In this document: positions 33,101-46,100 of the stretch, one piece after another
Layout of the letters: each line of letters opens with the position of its first letter
How positions within the stretch are numbered: the first letter of the stretch is position 1
Origin: Geosiphon pyriformis
Taxonomy: Eukaryota > Glomeromycota > Glomeromycetes > Archaeosporales > Geosiphonaceae
Direction of reading: 5' to 3'
Assembly (NCBI GenBank): GCA_016748015.1
Contig: JAAOMT010000289.1
Location: 197,639 to 261,638 of the forward strand
DNA: 64,000 bases
Notes under the pieces: generated by a model
What the model was told of the DNA's origin: nothing
Seen by the model: the letters and a program-made list of their open reading frames with translations, nothing else
Database searches by the model: none
Program-made: the position numbers and the translations under genes

Positions 33101-34480
33101 TGGTTAATTTAAGAGTTACAACTAATATATTAAGAACAATACACATAAGTATTTGCTATATATAAATATTTTAAAAGAAATTTTTACACAAACAATTCAC
33201 TCTAGTTTAAATTTGAAAAAATGTTGGAAATGAAAGCTATCAAATTATATCAGATTAAGTGGAACAAAAATAACTGTAAAAAACTACCATCTGTTTTTAA
33301 GTAGACTAACAAAATCTCTAACTTTATACTATTGTACTTTCTTCATCTCCAATATTACTAAAGTTATCAACCAAAATTACAATGTTTAGTTTGTCAAAAA
33401 AAACTATCTTTTATAATAGCTTGTATTGCTTTACATAAAAATAACTAACAAATTATCTACTATTATTGTAATCAATATCACAAAAAAATGTATGGATATT
33501 TAAAATGAACAGGAAAATAGGACAAAACTTTTTATATCACATGTAAAAAAATCTTATCTAATAAATGCAATTAGATTAATATGCAATTTAGAGAAGTCAT
33601 ATATAATCTTATTAATATACTGTTCTTATTATTGACTAGATAAGAAAAAAATTTTTCTTTAATATTACTTATAATAAAGTCTTAAATCACATATATTATT
33701 ACTCACATAATACTAAACAACTGTATAATACAGCTAAAGCAAACATACAAGATGAAATGGCTAAAGAAATTCAAAATTAGAAAACACTGGCAGAAGTTAT
33801 TAAAAAAGTTGTTAGATACAATCTTTTAAATCTCCTACAAAAATTTTAAGACTACTATTAAGAACTTTGTTCAACACAAGAAAAGCAAAAACAATACTTT
33901 GTACAGATAAATACTTATTTGTATAAGAACTGCTTAATCTTTTATTAATTACAATGTTATTTTGATTGTTAGCCCCAGTCCAAATTATTTAAAAAAACAG
34001 CTTAATCTAGAAATTATTCAAATCATAAAGCAAAAAATACAATCTTACAAACACTAAAAATGCTATTAAACAATTTACATATCTTTATTAATTTTCAACA
34101 AAAATTAAATATTAAATACTTCATTAACAACAATTAAAGAATTCTTTTAGAATGAACACATTCAACTAATATTAAACTTGATCTTTAATATTCCAAAATT
34201 AAACACTAATGTTAAAATCATTTGTTGTTATTAGAATTAACCTAAAAATAGTGTTCAAAATACCAACTGAAACCATAATACAAATAGTTTTTCAATCTAG
34301 TTTAGCCAAAAAGAAAATTAATATTAAAAAAGAAATTATAGACTTTAAATATATGAAAAATCTTATAGTTTTATTACACAACAAATCAGACCAATCATAT
34401 GTGATTAAACTAAAAGAAAAAATTATACAAGCAATTTTCTTATCTTTACTTTAAATTACTAGATTAATTATCATTAAGAC
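33101..34480 (+). pseudogene. E5 Cys-rich region and dUTPase remnant
   Basis: A Cys pair CLVCQKKLSF is visible near 33390. From 34209 an open stretch shows IPTETIIQIVFQSSLAKKKI (dUTPase motif 2 region), IIDFKYMKNLIVLLHNKSDQ (motif 3) and LKEKIIQAIFLSLL (motif 4). Matches E1 11570-11790. Non-functional. Confidence 0.72.
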
Positions 34481-34899
34481 CTGAAAAAACTAAGAGAAAC
34501 TAAACATAGAACTCAAAATCTTGGTTTTATGTAAACAGTTACACTAGTAGTTAACTACATAAAAACAATGCAGAAAAACTTAGCCATAATTTGAATCAAT
34601 AAAATAATTACAATCTTACTATTCAGAATATACTTATTTAATATATACAAAAAGGCAACAAAAAAAGATCTTTTATTTAAACTGTATATTTTTCTTTGTA
34701 AACAATTTTTAATTAGTCTTATTAATTTGTATATATTATACTATAACTACCTGCAAATAAAAATACTGATTTACAACTTATTCAAAAAAACTATATACTT
34801 ATCTAAAAATACAGTTTTAAGATATTTAAGTACAAATATTACTAATTAATATGAATTTCAGAAAATCTTTGACTTTCTTTAGTTGGTGTTATATTATAA

Positions 34900-36360
34900 A
34901 ACTGAACTGATTTCATTAAAATTAAGTACTAAATATTACCAAATAACTAATGAAAAGTTAATTAAGCTTAATCTTAGATCATTAAACTCTTTACAATAAA
35001 GACAATTAAAAGCACTTATCTTAAAATACTTAAACATTTTTGCCAAAAAAAATGAGTTTAAACAAACCAACTTAGTTCATTATCAGATTTATACAAAAAA
35101 CACATTATTTATTAAGCAATATATTTATTGAGTACTATTATTTAAACATAATTTTATAAAAAAAGAAGTTAATTAAATATTAAAAAACGGGCTTATATAA
35201 CCCTTTATAAGTCCTTGGTCTTTATCTGTCATTCTAGTACAGAAAAAAAATAAAAAAATCCAATTTTGCATTAATTATAGAAAATTCAATAATATTACTA
35301 AGAAAAATATTTACTTTTTATCATAAATTAATAAAATTTTGAATATTCTAGAAAAATTTAAATGGTTTTCAATCTTAGATTTTGCTAGTAAATATTAACA
35401 AATAGCCATGAATTCCAACAACCAGAAAAAAACTATCTTTACAATTCAAAATAACAATTATAAATTTAATATAATGCTATTTAGATTAACTAATGTCTTT
35501 GTAATATTTCAATAACTAATAGATATTGTCTACTTCAGAATTCTGTAAAAATCTGTAAGAGTCTATTTGAACAACACAAATGTGTTCTTGTCAACATTTA
35601 AAAAACATCTTAAATATCTACAGCAAGTTTTTAAAAAACTTTAGACTATTAGACCAAAACTTAATCCCAAAAAATACTTCTTCAGAAAATTACAACTTGT
35701 TTTTCTAAGGCATATTATTAAAAAAAAAGAATAAAACCCAACTTTATGAAAATTGAAAAAGTCAAAAATTTTCCTTGTTTTTAAAATCTAACTGAACTTC
35801 ATAGATTTTTAGAACTTACTTCATACTATCAAAAATTTATTAAAAACTTTTTAATAATGGCTTAACTGTTAAATTAATTATTAGCCAAAAATACAACACA
35901 AAAATAAAGTAAAAAACAAAAATAAGCATTTAACTACCTAAAACAAAAGCTTATTAAAGCTTCTATCTTAGTATACTCCAATTTTACCAAGAAATTTGTA
36001 TTTACAACCAATGTTTTCAGAATAGATTTAGGTGCCATGTTATCACAACAAAACAAAAAAAAAACACATAGTTATATATGTTAGCAGAGATCTAAGCATA
36101 ACCAAAAAAACTATGCAGCTTATGAAGTAAAATGTTTTGCAATTATATGAGCCATAAAATATTTTAGACAATATTTGTTATATAATCTATTTAATATTAT
36201 TACAAATTACAAAAAACTTATCTGATTAATAAACAAAAACTTTTTGGAAAAATGTTATGTCAGATAAGTTACTATTTTACAATTCTATATATTTAACATT
36301 ATTTATAAAGAAAAAACTAAGAACACAAATGCAGACTGTTTATCCCAAATAAAACATACA
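34900..36360 (+). pseudogene. E5 RT and RNase H remnant
   Basis: RT blocks PWSLSVILVQKKNKKIQFCI, then FNIMLFRLTNVFVIFQ and VRVYLNNTNVF: the YLDD motif has become YLNN, both Asp changed by G-to-A. RNase H reads KFVFTTNVFRIDLGAMLSQ, with the same Asn (36010-36012) as E0, E1 and E2. Confidence 0.78.
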
Positions 36361-36543
36361 TAATTATTAAGAATCACTTATTAAATAATCAAAATAAATA
36401 TTAAAACATACCAATGTTTGATATATTACTTTATAATTCTTCAATTATCAATAAAACTATTGTTGAAAAAACAAACAAAAATTCAGAAACAAGCTAAATA
36501 TTATCTTGTTGAAAACAATATACTGTATTAATACTACTAATAT

Positions 36544-37445
36544 TATTACAGATACTTATTTGGAGTGCTAATACAAATAACAGATCCATAATTTGATACT
36601 TAATAAGTAATATGATTGAGAGTATCTAAAGATTTTTGGATTGAAGTTTTTTGTATAATGAACAAAAATTTAATGGTTGTTTTCAGTAGTCTCCCAAAAT
36701 ATTGATTTTATCAAATTTCTTTTTTCAACATGATAGTCAGTTTATTCTGACAGTTGTGCTCTTCTGGTAAGCTATCTGTTAAGTTATAACTCTATATCCT
36801 TATTTTTGGGTCTTTTACCAGGCTATTTTTAATGTTAATTAATCAGTGCTTAATCCTTTAAATCAGTTTAATAAACAACAAACAACAAAAAAAAAGAAAG
36901 AAAATAAAAAAAACAAAAGGAAATAAAATAAAATAAAAAATTGGTATTCTATTAATAACTGTAATTAAAAACTATTGTTTTAGTATAGTTAAATATTAGA
37001 TTCTATTAACATAAAGTGTTGATAGAATAGAGATAATTACTATTTTTTAATCAAGTAATAATAACATAAATTTAGATAGTAATTAATAATTTATTAATAT
37101 ATAATATAGATTTTGAATTGGTTCTAACTATTTTTTTAACTGAAAATTCTAGTCAAATGTTCTAACTGTGGATTTTGTCTTTTCTGCTTCTAATATTCTC
37201 ACTATATATACATAATTAATGTTCTATAAGATCTCACATATTCATAAACCATGTGCTATAATTTCTTAAGCAATGTTCATATTGCTAAGTAATGTGTTTT
37301 AATCTACTAATATTGTTCACATTGTTAAGCAATATCCCATAATTTATTAGCAATATGTTTATGTGCTCAATACTATTCTTTTATTGGTCTATTTTTTTAT
37401 TTGTTTTTTCTATTATTTCTCTTGTACTCTTTTTTATAAATAACA
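36544..37445 (-). mobile_element. Solo LTR, type A-like (inside E5)
   Basis: 902 bp, plus-strand view TATTACAGATACTTATTTGG to TATAAATAACA. Flanks ATAT and ACAT are one transition apart. A 40-bp-period array lies at about 37269-37350. It separates E5 RNase H from integrase. Confidence 0.8.
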
Positions 37446-37499
37446 ACATAATCTATTCTAAGTAATTACTAAAACTAAGAAAAAAATTATTCTTTACAA

Positions 37500-39425
37500 C
37501 ATGTACTTAGATTCAAATACAGAACACTTTACAAAAAAAGCTATAATTTAATAAACAATTAGTTAGTATTATTGGCCAAAAATGTACATTAATGTTATTT
37601 AATACATTTATAATTGCAATATATATTAAAAAAAAAAAGAATCAAAAGCAACCAAATTGTTATAACCTATTAAAATAGGAAGACTATTTAACAGAGTAGG
37701 AATTAATCTAATAAAATCATTAACTATTATTACCAAAAAGAACCAATATATTGCAATCACTGTAGACTATTTAACAAAATAGCCAGAAGTAAAGGCCATT
37801 AAAACTGCAGATGCTAAATTAATTGCCAATTTCGTGTATAAAAATTTGATCTGTAAACATAATTGTCCAAAAAAGCTACTCTTAGATCAAAAAACCTACT
37901 TTGTAAACAATTTGCTTGCTAAAATTAGTTAATGCTTTAAGATAAAACAACTTTTTTTATTACCTTATCATCTACAAACAAATAGATTGGTAAAACATTT
38001 TAATAGAATATTATATAAATTACTGACAAAAATAAGCAATAAAATAGAACAAGAATGTGATTTATTTATCTCTTTAGTTTTATTGATTTATCAAATACTA
38101 AAATATGATATTACAAAATTCACACCATTTAAATTAGCATGTAAAAGAAATACTATATTATCTATAAAACTAATAATAAACACCTATCTAACAGAATCTA
38201 TAAATAAGATTAATTTATAAGAAATTATTAAAAGACAGACTTACAAATTGTTAGAAAAACTAAAAAACAATTACTAATATGTAATCAATAATATTGAGTA
38301 CTTTCAAGAACAACAAAAAGTTTAACATAATAGTAAACTCCAAAACAACTTATTGTCTACAAAATAGGAAACAAAGTTTTATTATATTGAATAAAAACAA
38401 AAAAACAATAAAGCAAAAAATTTAACAACAAATAAAATGAACTCTTCTATGTTCATAATATCTTGGATAATAGAGCATAAAAGTTATATTTAAATAATAA
38501 AATTTTGAAAAAAGTTATACACAATAACCAATTAAAAATCTACTATTAACAATAATTATCTGATTTGTTAATACTCAAATTAAAAACACATATATCAATT
38601 GTGTTTTTTAACCAAATTTCATAAGACTTAAAACCAATAGTAATTATTGAACATTATTTAAAAGACAATTAATTTAATCAATTATATTTGAATTATTATC
38701 ATTAATATTTAAAAAATAAAGAATTAAAACAATCTTAAAAATAGTTAAAAAAATCAAAAATATTAAATTATTAAAGAAATCTCTTTAAAATTTTAATATA
38801 TAAAAATAATTTAATTTAGTATTTATTTATTATTTATTTATTTTATTATAAATATATCTGAAAATATTATAAATAATTATTCTTAATAATTTTAAAATAT
38901 TGTATTGAAAAAAAAATTCAGCCATATGAAAAAATGAGCCAAACACAAATTGTTTTAATTCTTACTATGAAAAACAAAAAATGCCAACATATTGATCAAT
39001 AAAATTATAAAAAAATCTCAGCTTTTAAAAAATACAATGTCCAAAGAAGAAACAAACTTAATTGTTTTTTTTTGCTATATATACTTCATAATAGCCACAC
39101 AATTAGACTTTTAAACAATTTACACTAAGAAAAATAGTAAAAAAATTGACAAAACAAAACTCCAGAAGTTTGAAAAACTAACTAAAAAAAGCAATTCTAA
39201 ACACTATTTTAGAGCAGCATATCAATTCTATATTCTGTTTTAATATTTTTCAGAAGTATTGTTAACAAACAAAATAAACATATTCACTCTTAATAGAATT
39301 AAAAGACTTATTAACAATAAATTTCAAAATTTGCAAAAACAAATAGTTCAAACAAATATACAGACTTTTATATTAGATGTCAACATTAAAAAAATACACA
39401 TTAATTTTGATAGAGCTTAATCTTA
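37500..39425 (+). pseudogene. E5 integrase and post-integrase remnant
   Basis: Integrase head MYLDSNTEHFTKKAI, core ITVDYLTK then NLICKHNCPKKLLLDQKTYF (second Asp kept), and LVKHFNRILYKLLTK at 37987 (Glu changed to Lys). The C-terminal GPY/F region is degraded. Near 39270 the post-integrase end reads NIFTLNRIKRLINNKFQNLQ and closes INFDRA just before a purine tract and the 3' LTR. Confidence 0.75.
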
Positions 39426-39437
39426 AGAAAAAAATAA

Positions 39438-40623
39438 TATTACCTAATAGAAATTAGCAAAAATCAAAAGTAATAATATTGTAATATATTAACCAATTAT
39501 TAAATAACAGTATAAATAGCACAGATCAACAAATAAAATTAAAAAACATAATATGTACATAATAATATGCAAAATGTACACAAATGCACTTAATTTAACA
39601 TAATTATAAACAAATAAGCCAAAAAATATTTACAATCAAACAAAAAGCCCAATAGCTTAGCAATTACTTACTAATTAGTTAAAATAGACACAATTATGTA
39701 TAACTTGAAATCTGTATATTTATAATAGCTTTCTAACTAAAAAAAAGACAAATAAGAAGAAAAAATAATAAAAAACAAAAAGTTAATTAAACAAAATAAA
39801 AACAAAAAAAAGTGAAAGAATTAGATTATAATTTGGTTTTCCATGAATAATTTAAAGGACCACTATTTTTTTTACTATTGCTTTTTTATTAAAAAAAAAC
39901 AATAGTGGAAATATTTAATATGCTAACAAAAGCATAAATAAGATCTAAGCTTAACAAAATTGAAAACATATTAAAAAGATATTAAATACATAAAATTACT
40001 TAAAAAATACTTGTAATAACTTGGCTAAAATTAACAGTTAACTTAAAAATCTCTTTATATCTTTAGAAAAATAATCTTTGATTAAGATTATTTTATGAAT
40101 ACTAATTTGTGTTAAATTTTACTTTTTATTTTAATTCTTTTTGAATTTATTAGAAATAGAATATCACTTTATTATAAGTAAAAAAATACAGACATTTGAT
40201 ATTAGTATAAGATAAAAAAAATATCTCTATAAGAGTCTTAAAGAAAGATACAATCAAAAATGTAAAAATACAACAATAATTTTCCTTGAAAACCTAGTAT
40301 GGCAGCAGTTATTAATAGCAATTTTGATGAAAGCATTATGTTACACACAAAATTCAATAACAAAGACACTTACTAGAAGAAATTATTCAATATTTGTTAG
40401 AAAGTTAAGAAAATTTACTGAATTAATCTTCAAATTCTTAAATAAGAGAATAATAATAATATATTAAACAAAAATCCAGTATATATTAAAAGTAACACTA
40501 ATTAAGACAAATATACTTATTTTTATGTTAAAATTAAATAATTTATTATATCATCACTTGATCTAAAAAGCTATAAAAATTAATTATAGTACAATTATTA
40601 AAGAAAAAAAAACATTTATAACA
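39438..40623 (+). repeat. E5 3' LTR
   Basis: About 1186 bp, TATTACCTAATAGAAATTAG to ACATTTATAACA. Partner of 31248-32488. Confidence 0.82.
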
Positions 40624-40950
40624 ATATTTTCTAAAACTAACACTTTTTTAAAATTTATTTTTATTAAAATTATCATCCAAAATTACAAAAAAAACCTTAT
40701 TAATAGTTTTAAAAATTAATATATTAATATTTTTATTAAATTAAGATATGTAATTATAATAATATTAGTATAAATTTCCAAAATAAACACTAAAAGTTTG
40801 TTCTTAAATAATAATTTAATAGATAAAAATTAATTATTGATTTTAATAATCTTATATATATATTTAACCAAGTTATTATTTATGATAATAACAATACCAA
40901 AGCCCAAATAACTAGTATTATAAGTTGGTTTTCTTGGTATAATAAATGTG
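40624..40950 (-). pseudogene. LINE L3 endonuclease fragment
   Basis: Minus-strand sequence aligns with 48860-49140 of the other LINE: the stretch around 40640-40700 corresponds to NFNENNSKKSASFRK, and 40880-40910 to the GVAVIIN region. It is the upstream side of the LINE interrupted by E5. Beyond 40950 the match is lost to decay. Confidence 0.55.
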
Positions 40951-43800
40951 AATATTTTGTTTTAATTGTAATTAGTTTTTTATAAATTTTTTAATTTTAT
41001 TTGTGTAATAATATTGATATTATATTAAAACTTTTTTTTTAATATTACAATATAAATTATTTTTTTATTTTTTTATTTTTAATTGTTGTATGTATTTATG
41101 TACTTTTTTTCAAAGACTAAAATAAAATATACTTGCTGTTTTGGGATTTTTTCTGAAACTATTTTTGTAATTGTCTAATATGTTTCTCTAATCTAAAAAC
41201 ATGAATTATTAATAGTTTTTAGTACTTTTATTAATTTTTATAATAAAGCTTTTATCAATTAATAACAACATAAATAATCTTGATCAATAATTGTTTTTTC
41301 AAAAAATTTAATTGATAAATAATAGTTTTATTCAATAAATAACACAAGTAAATATTTTAATATTTTAAATTATAATAATTCTGTTTTTAATATTATTTCT
41401 GATTTTTTTTTGATTTAAAAATTTTTTTGAATATTTTATTAAAAGTAAAAGCAAATAAATAATTAAAATAAAAAATTAAAATTTGACAAAATTAAACTAT
41501 TAAATAAATTGTTGTTTTTCTTAATATTAAAGCTATTATATATATATATATATTTGTAGTTTTACAAAAAAACATATTATAATACTCTTTTTTTAATATC
41601 TTAACTTAGTATTTGCTATTATTATTAATTAGTATTTATTATTATTATAAACTAATATTTGCTGCTATTATAAAATAATACCTGCTATTATATTAATTAT
41701 TACTTTTTTAAAATTATTACTATACTATATTATAATTGAATAATTTAAATTATTTTATAATTTTTTTGCTAAATTTTTAAACTATAATACCAGAATTTAA
41801 ATTGGAAATGTAAATTTAAATACTATTAAACTTATTTATAATTTATAAATAGATTTTGCTTTTTAATTTAATTTTAATAACAATAGAAATTAAATTGTTT
41901 TTATATTTATGCCACTTAAATATGTTATTTTGTTTAATAAAATTGTTTATTTTATGTATGTTATATATAACAATTTTTTAAATAAGACTAATCATTGAAA
42001 AAATAAAAAAATAGACATATTAAAAACTAAAACCAAATTATTAAATCTGGTTATTAAGTTTATAATTAACTTAAATAGATTTTTAATTTGAAATTCTAAT
42101 TTAATTATATTTAAAAAAGCTAAAAAACTTAATATTATTACAGTTTTGCTATTAGTAACTATATTTAAATTTTTTCCTATTATTATATCTTTTATTTAAT
42201 CTTATAATAAAAAAGTTATCAATAGCTAATATTTAAAATTAAACTAAAAAAATATTAGTATATGTGTATTTAATCTTTTAGCTAATTTATTAATCTGTTT
42301 TATAAGATTAATAAAATTGTGTTTTAAGATTAAAAATTGTAATTTCAAATCTATATATATTAGTAAAGAAGATTTAATAACAAAAGCCAAATTAAAATTT
42401 AATAAAAAATTTATAAAAGCTTAAAAGTATATATACTAATAATTAATACTTAAATTTTGTTTTTAAAAAATATTAAACAAAAAATTAAAACAGTTTTTTT
42501 GACATAAATATTTGCCAATCTAACTTTATTTAATTTTGACAAAAAAATTTATTTTTGAATTATATATTAACCAATAATAAAAAGATCTATATATAAAAAA
42601 AATATAACCAAATTTCTTATAAATTAACTATTATGTTAAAATTAAATAAGACCAATAAAAAAAAATATTTTTTATAATAAAAATTATAGACATAGTTTTT
42701 AAAAGGCTATTTTTAAAATCAAAATATACAAAAACATAACAAGTTTTAAAATAAATAATTAAATTTCAATTAATAAAACAGATTTTTTTATTGTTAAAAA
42801 GAACAAAATTTTACAGATTATATATATTTGTGTCAATAAAAAGAATATAAAGCAATATTCTGTACAAATTTTTTTATTTTATAATTGTTTATTAATATCA
42901 GTTTTAATTATATAAATAGTATTTTTTTCTAATAAAAATAAACTATTGAAATGTTAAAAAATTAGTTTGTTTTTGATTATTAAATTTTACAACAGTTTTT
43001 TATTGCTTTATCAACTGTATTTAATTAATTTAATAATATTATAATTAGTTAATACAGTTTATATAGTTTTTAGAAATATTTCTATAGAAATTTTTTTAAT
43101 TATACTGTTTGATTTATTTAATTGTTTATTGGATATTTGAAATCAATATTTATCACAACATTTTAATTATTTATTAAATTTACTGTTGTTATTATTGTTT
43201 TTTTAAAAGTAAAAGATATTTAAATTATTTTATCAAACTTTAAAAAAATAAAACTTTTGCAAAATTATTTATACCAAAGAAAAATTTTTTAATAATCTTT
43301 AATTTCTCTTAAGATAATTTTTTAAATATTATTAAGAAATTAATATTTAAAACAAAAGACTTACAGATTAGAATATTAATTAAAAACTTTAAAAAAAGAA
43401 AAAAAAGTTATTTAATACATTATTATTATAATTGCTATTAATGTTAAAATTAATTTGTTCAAAAAGTTTTTTAAATACACACTTTAAAACAATTTTTTTT
43501 GGTTTTTTAAAAGTTATATTACTATTTTTTGTTCTAAATTATTATTATTTTTAAGCTAAAAACTGGTTTTTTTTTAAAAACTCTTTATTTATATTTATAT
43601 TTTCTGTTTTAATGGTGTTTTTAACATCTAAAACAGCTATTTTATTAGTTAAAAATACATCTTAAGAAGTATTAAGACTAATTATAATAGCAGATTTTTT
43701 TAAAATTATTATCTTTACATTTTTTTTTAGTTAATAAATCTGTAATTACTAAGTTAATACCAAATTTTTTTTTGATTTTTTTATATTTAAATTACTATTT
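40951..43800. other. AT-rich stretch, no coding content recognised
   Basis: Long A/T runs, an (AT)n tract near 41536-41552, no usable reading frame. Possibly further decayed LINE ORF1 or LTR sequence. I see nothing that can be named. Confidence 0.5.
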
Positions 43801-44118
43801 ATGTTAACAGCTTTGTAATTAAACAAAAAAAGGTTTAAAATATTAAATTAAATAATAAAATATAAAAAAATCAAAAAGCTTCTTTTAGAAATATCACTTT
43901 TTTTTGGAAAATTTAGAATATAAAAAAAAAATGTTTTTTTAGATTTTTTATGATCTTTTTTAGTATTATTTAAATATACAAATTATAATTTATTTTATTA
44001 AAATTATTTATTTTTAATATTTAAATTATTATTAATAATAAATATTAATAATATTTATTTAAAAAACTTAACAATATTAAAATAATAGTTTTTGATTATA
44101 ATATAAATAAAATACTAG

Positions 44119-44157
<39 letters not shown>

Positions 44158-44470
44158 GTTATTGTTGTTGTTGTTTTGTTTTGTTTTGTTTTGTTTGTTA
44201 TTTATATTAATTAGTTAAAAAAAAGTATTAAGATTATAACATTAAGAATTTTTTAATAAAAAACACAAAAATAAACATAAAATTAAACTTATTAATAATT
44301 AGATTACTTATTAAAAAAGTAATAAAAATCAAAATAAACTGGTTATTATGTTTAAAAAATAAAATGCCAAATATTATTAATTATTATAACTTAAATTTTT
44401 GTTAATTATACAAAAAACTTAATTTTTAAAATTTTTAAATCTATCAAAATCTTTAAAATTATTTATTAAA
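43801..44470 (+). repeat. Decayed LTR fragment with microsatellite
   Basis: The pyrimidine-rich tract, then AATTAGTTAAAAAAAAGTAT and TTATACAAAAAACTTAATTT, match the right half of the solo LTR at 29648-30472. The tract holds (TTA)n at 44120-44157, (TTG)n and (TTTTG)n up to 44199. The left border is uncertain. Confidence 0.5.
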
Positions 44471-44872
44471 TTACAATATTAATTTATAACTATTTAATCA
44501 TATAATTATTTATTTATTTATTTTTTATTTTATTAATAAGTACAGCTTAACTACTATTTAGTATACAGAAACAAAGCAAAATACATCAAACTAAATATGG
44601 CTCATGTATTATCTAAATATGACCAGCCACTCAGACCAATCAAGACAATACTATATACCAATAAAAACTTTTGTATCATTGTTTAAACCAGAAAATAACA
44701 TATATTATTTTTGTAAGCCAAAATTAATAGCAAAAGATTCAGCAATACCAAGCAAGTAAATCACTCTTTTAAACAAAAAGCTAGACAAACTATACAATAA
44801 AACAAAAATCTTATTTGTATTATAAACCAGACCATTTTTCTTCATATTTACCCTAAACTTAGATTTTAGCAA

Positions 44873-45319
44873 TCAAGAATTATTACAATAGTTATTAGCC
44901 AAATAGCAAACAAAATTGATCATTACTAACACCACTCTTTTTTTATTAGTAAAAATAAATAATGTCTCCTTAACCCATTCTCTAAAAACAAAATTTTTAC
45001 ACAAGACAATATACATATCAACATTAGAGATTTCTAAAAAAATATGTAACACTAATAATAATATTAGAAGATAATCTTTTACTGAGGATTTCCACAATTC
45101 AACATAACTAAACACAATATTAAAACATACAAAGACATCTGCAAAACAAGTAAAAACATAATCAGATAATTCCATATCATCACATATTAAACATAAAATG
45201 CTTAAATAATTTTTGTTATACAGTTTTTTATGAACAGCCACCAGCAATTTTCTGTAAACAGTCTTTATTAGATATATATATAGAATAGTCAACTTTTTAC
45301 TGGTAAATTCAGCCAACAT
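44873..45319 (-). pseudogene. LINE L2 ORF2 C-terminal domain
   Basis: 148 open codons: MLAEFTSKKLTILYIYLIKT, KLYNKNYLSILCLICDD, MELSDYVFTCFADV, then NVDMYIVLCKNFVFREWVKE. Corresponds to the 5'-truncated LINE at 24617. The CLIC...DYVFTC pair recalls the Cys motif near the end of many LINE ORF2 proteins. Opened by chance and decay rather than a true start. Confidence 0.7.
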
Positions 45320-46100
45320 ATGAAAATTAGAATGCCAAACTGAAGCAATACATTCTCAATTTACACACTAGATAACTAAGCTGTCTAAAACATCTGTACT
45401 AAAACCTGCTTTCTATAAAGCCTGACACATAATCTGGTAAATATTCTGAATAAAATGACAAGTATTACCTAAGACAATTAAACTATCTGCAACAAGAAAC
45501 TTCTTATAAATTCCAACAAAAAAAACCAGACTTAACTGTACTACAACACAGGCCAGAATATCTGCATAATTATTATCTATAATGCTTAAATAACCTTTTA
45601 TTTTAATCTATCTTACTAAAATGTCTTTAGATTTAATCAAATTAGTAACATGATGTCTTTTTACTTAATACTTGTTTCAAAAATTAGGCTAATTTTGTTT
45701 ACATTTCAATAAATATACAGCCAAGACTGTTTAGCTATCCATATGTAAAACAACTGTACAAGATAAGAAAATACATTCCAAAGCCAAAACAATTGCCTGT
45801 AATTCCAATAATGTAGAGAACAACAATTCATATATCTTAATACCAACACTCATCTTAATTTCAAAAAAGTAAGTTGCAGCTCCATAAGTAATATCTTTTG
45901 TATTCAGATCTTTCAGTAAATTATTTGTGTAAATATTTATTGCTCCAGCCCAATCTCATGCAAATGTTTGCAAATATCTAAGAATTTACCTAAGCAAAAA
46001 AAATTAAAGCAGTTCAAGTCAACAGTACTACTACCAAACTCTAATAAGCAATTATTTATATATGCTAAAGTCTTATTAAACCAGATTGGTACCAGATTTT
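45320..46100 (-). pseudogene. LINE L2 RNase H domain
   Basis: Minus strand near 45720-45850 reads STLLELQAIVLALECIFLSC then VVLHMDS followed by a stop and TVL: the Glu helix and the DS-x-x-(A/V)L strand of RNase H, with Gln changed to TAG. Neighbouring sequence fits the tether. An RNase H in a LINE marks lineages such as I/R1-like clades. Confidence 0.65.

Larger units (their letters stand above)
31248..40623 (+). mobile_element. E5: gag-less Ty3/gypsy retrotransposon
   Basis: Direct repeats 31248-32488 and 39438-40623 of about 1.2 kb are its LTRs, different in U3 from types A and B. The internal part holds protease, Cys-rich region, dUTPase, RT, RNase H, integrase and the post-integrase end, all homologous to E1 but extremely decayed. 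Only about 110 bases separate a gag-start-like GCAGAATCAGCAAC (about 32580) from the pre-protease region, so gag is missing. Flanks GTTA and ATAT give no clear target duplication. It lies in a LINE endonuclease frame and contains a solo LTR at 36544-37445. Confidence 0.82.

Noticed and set aside
31244-40627. Target duplication around E5
   Set aside because: Flanks GTTA and ATAT do not match; the LTR borders are clear but the duplication is lost or the element is rearranged.
41536-41552. (AT)n tract as an origin or regulatory site
   Set aside because: Simple repeat in a uniformly AT-rich, decayed stretch, with nothing to support a function.
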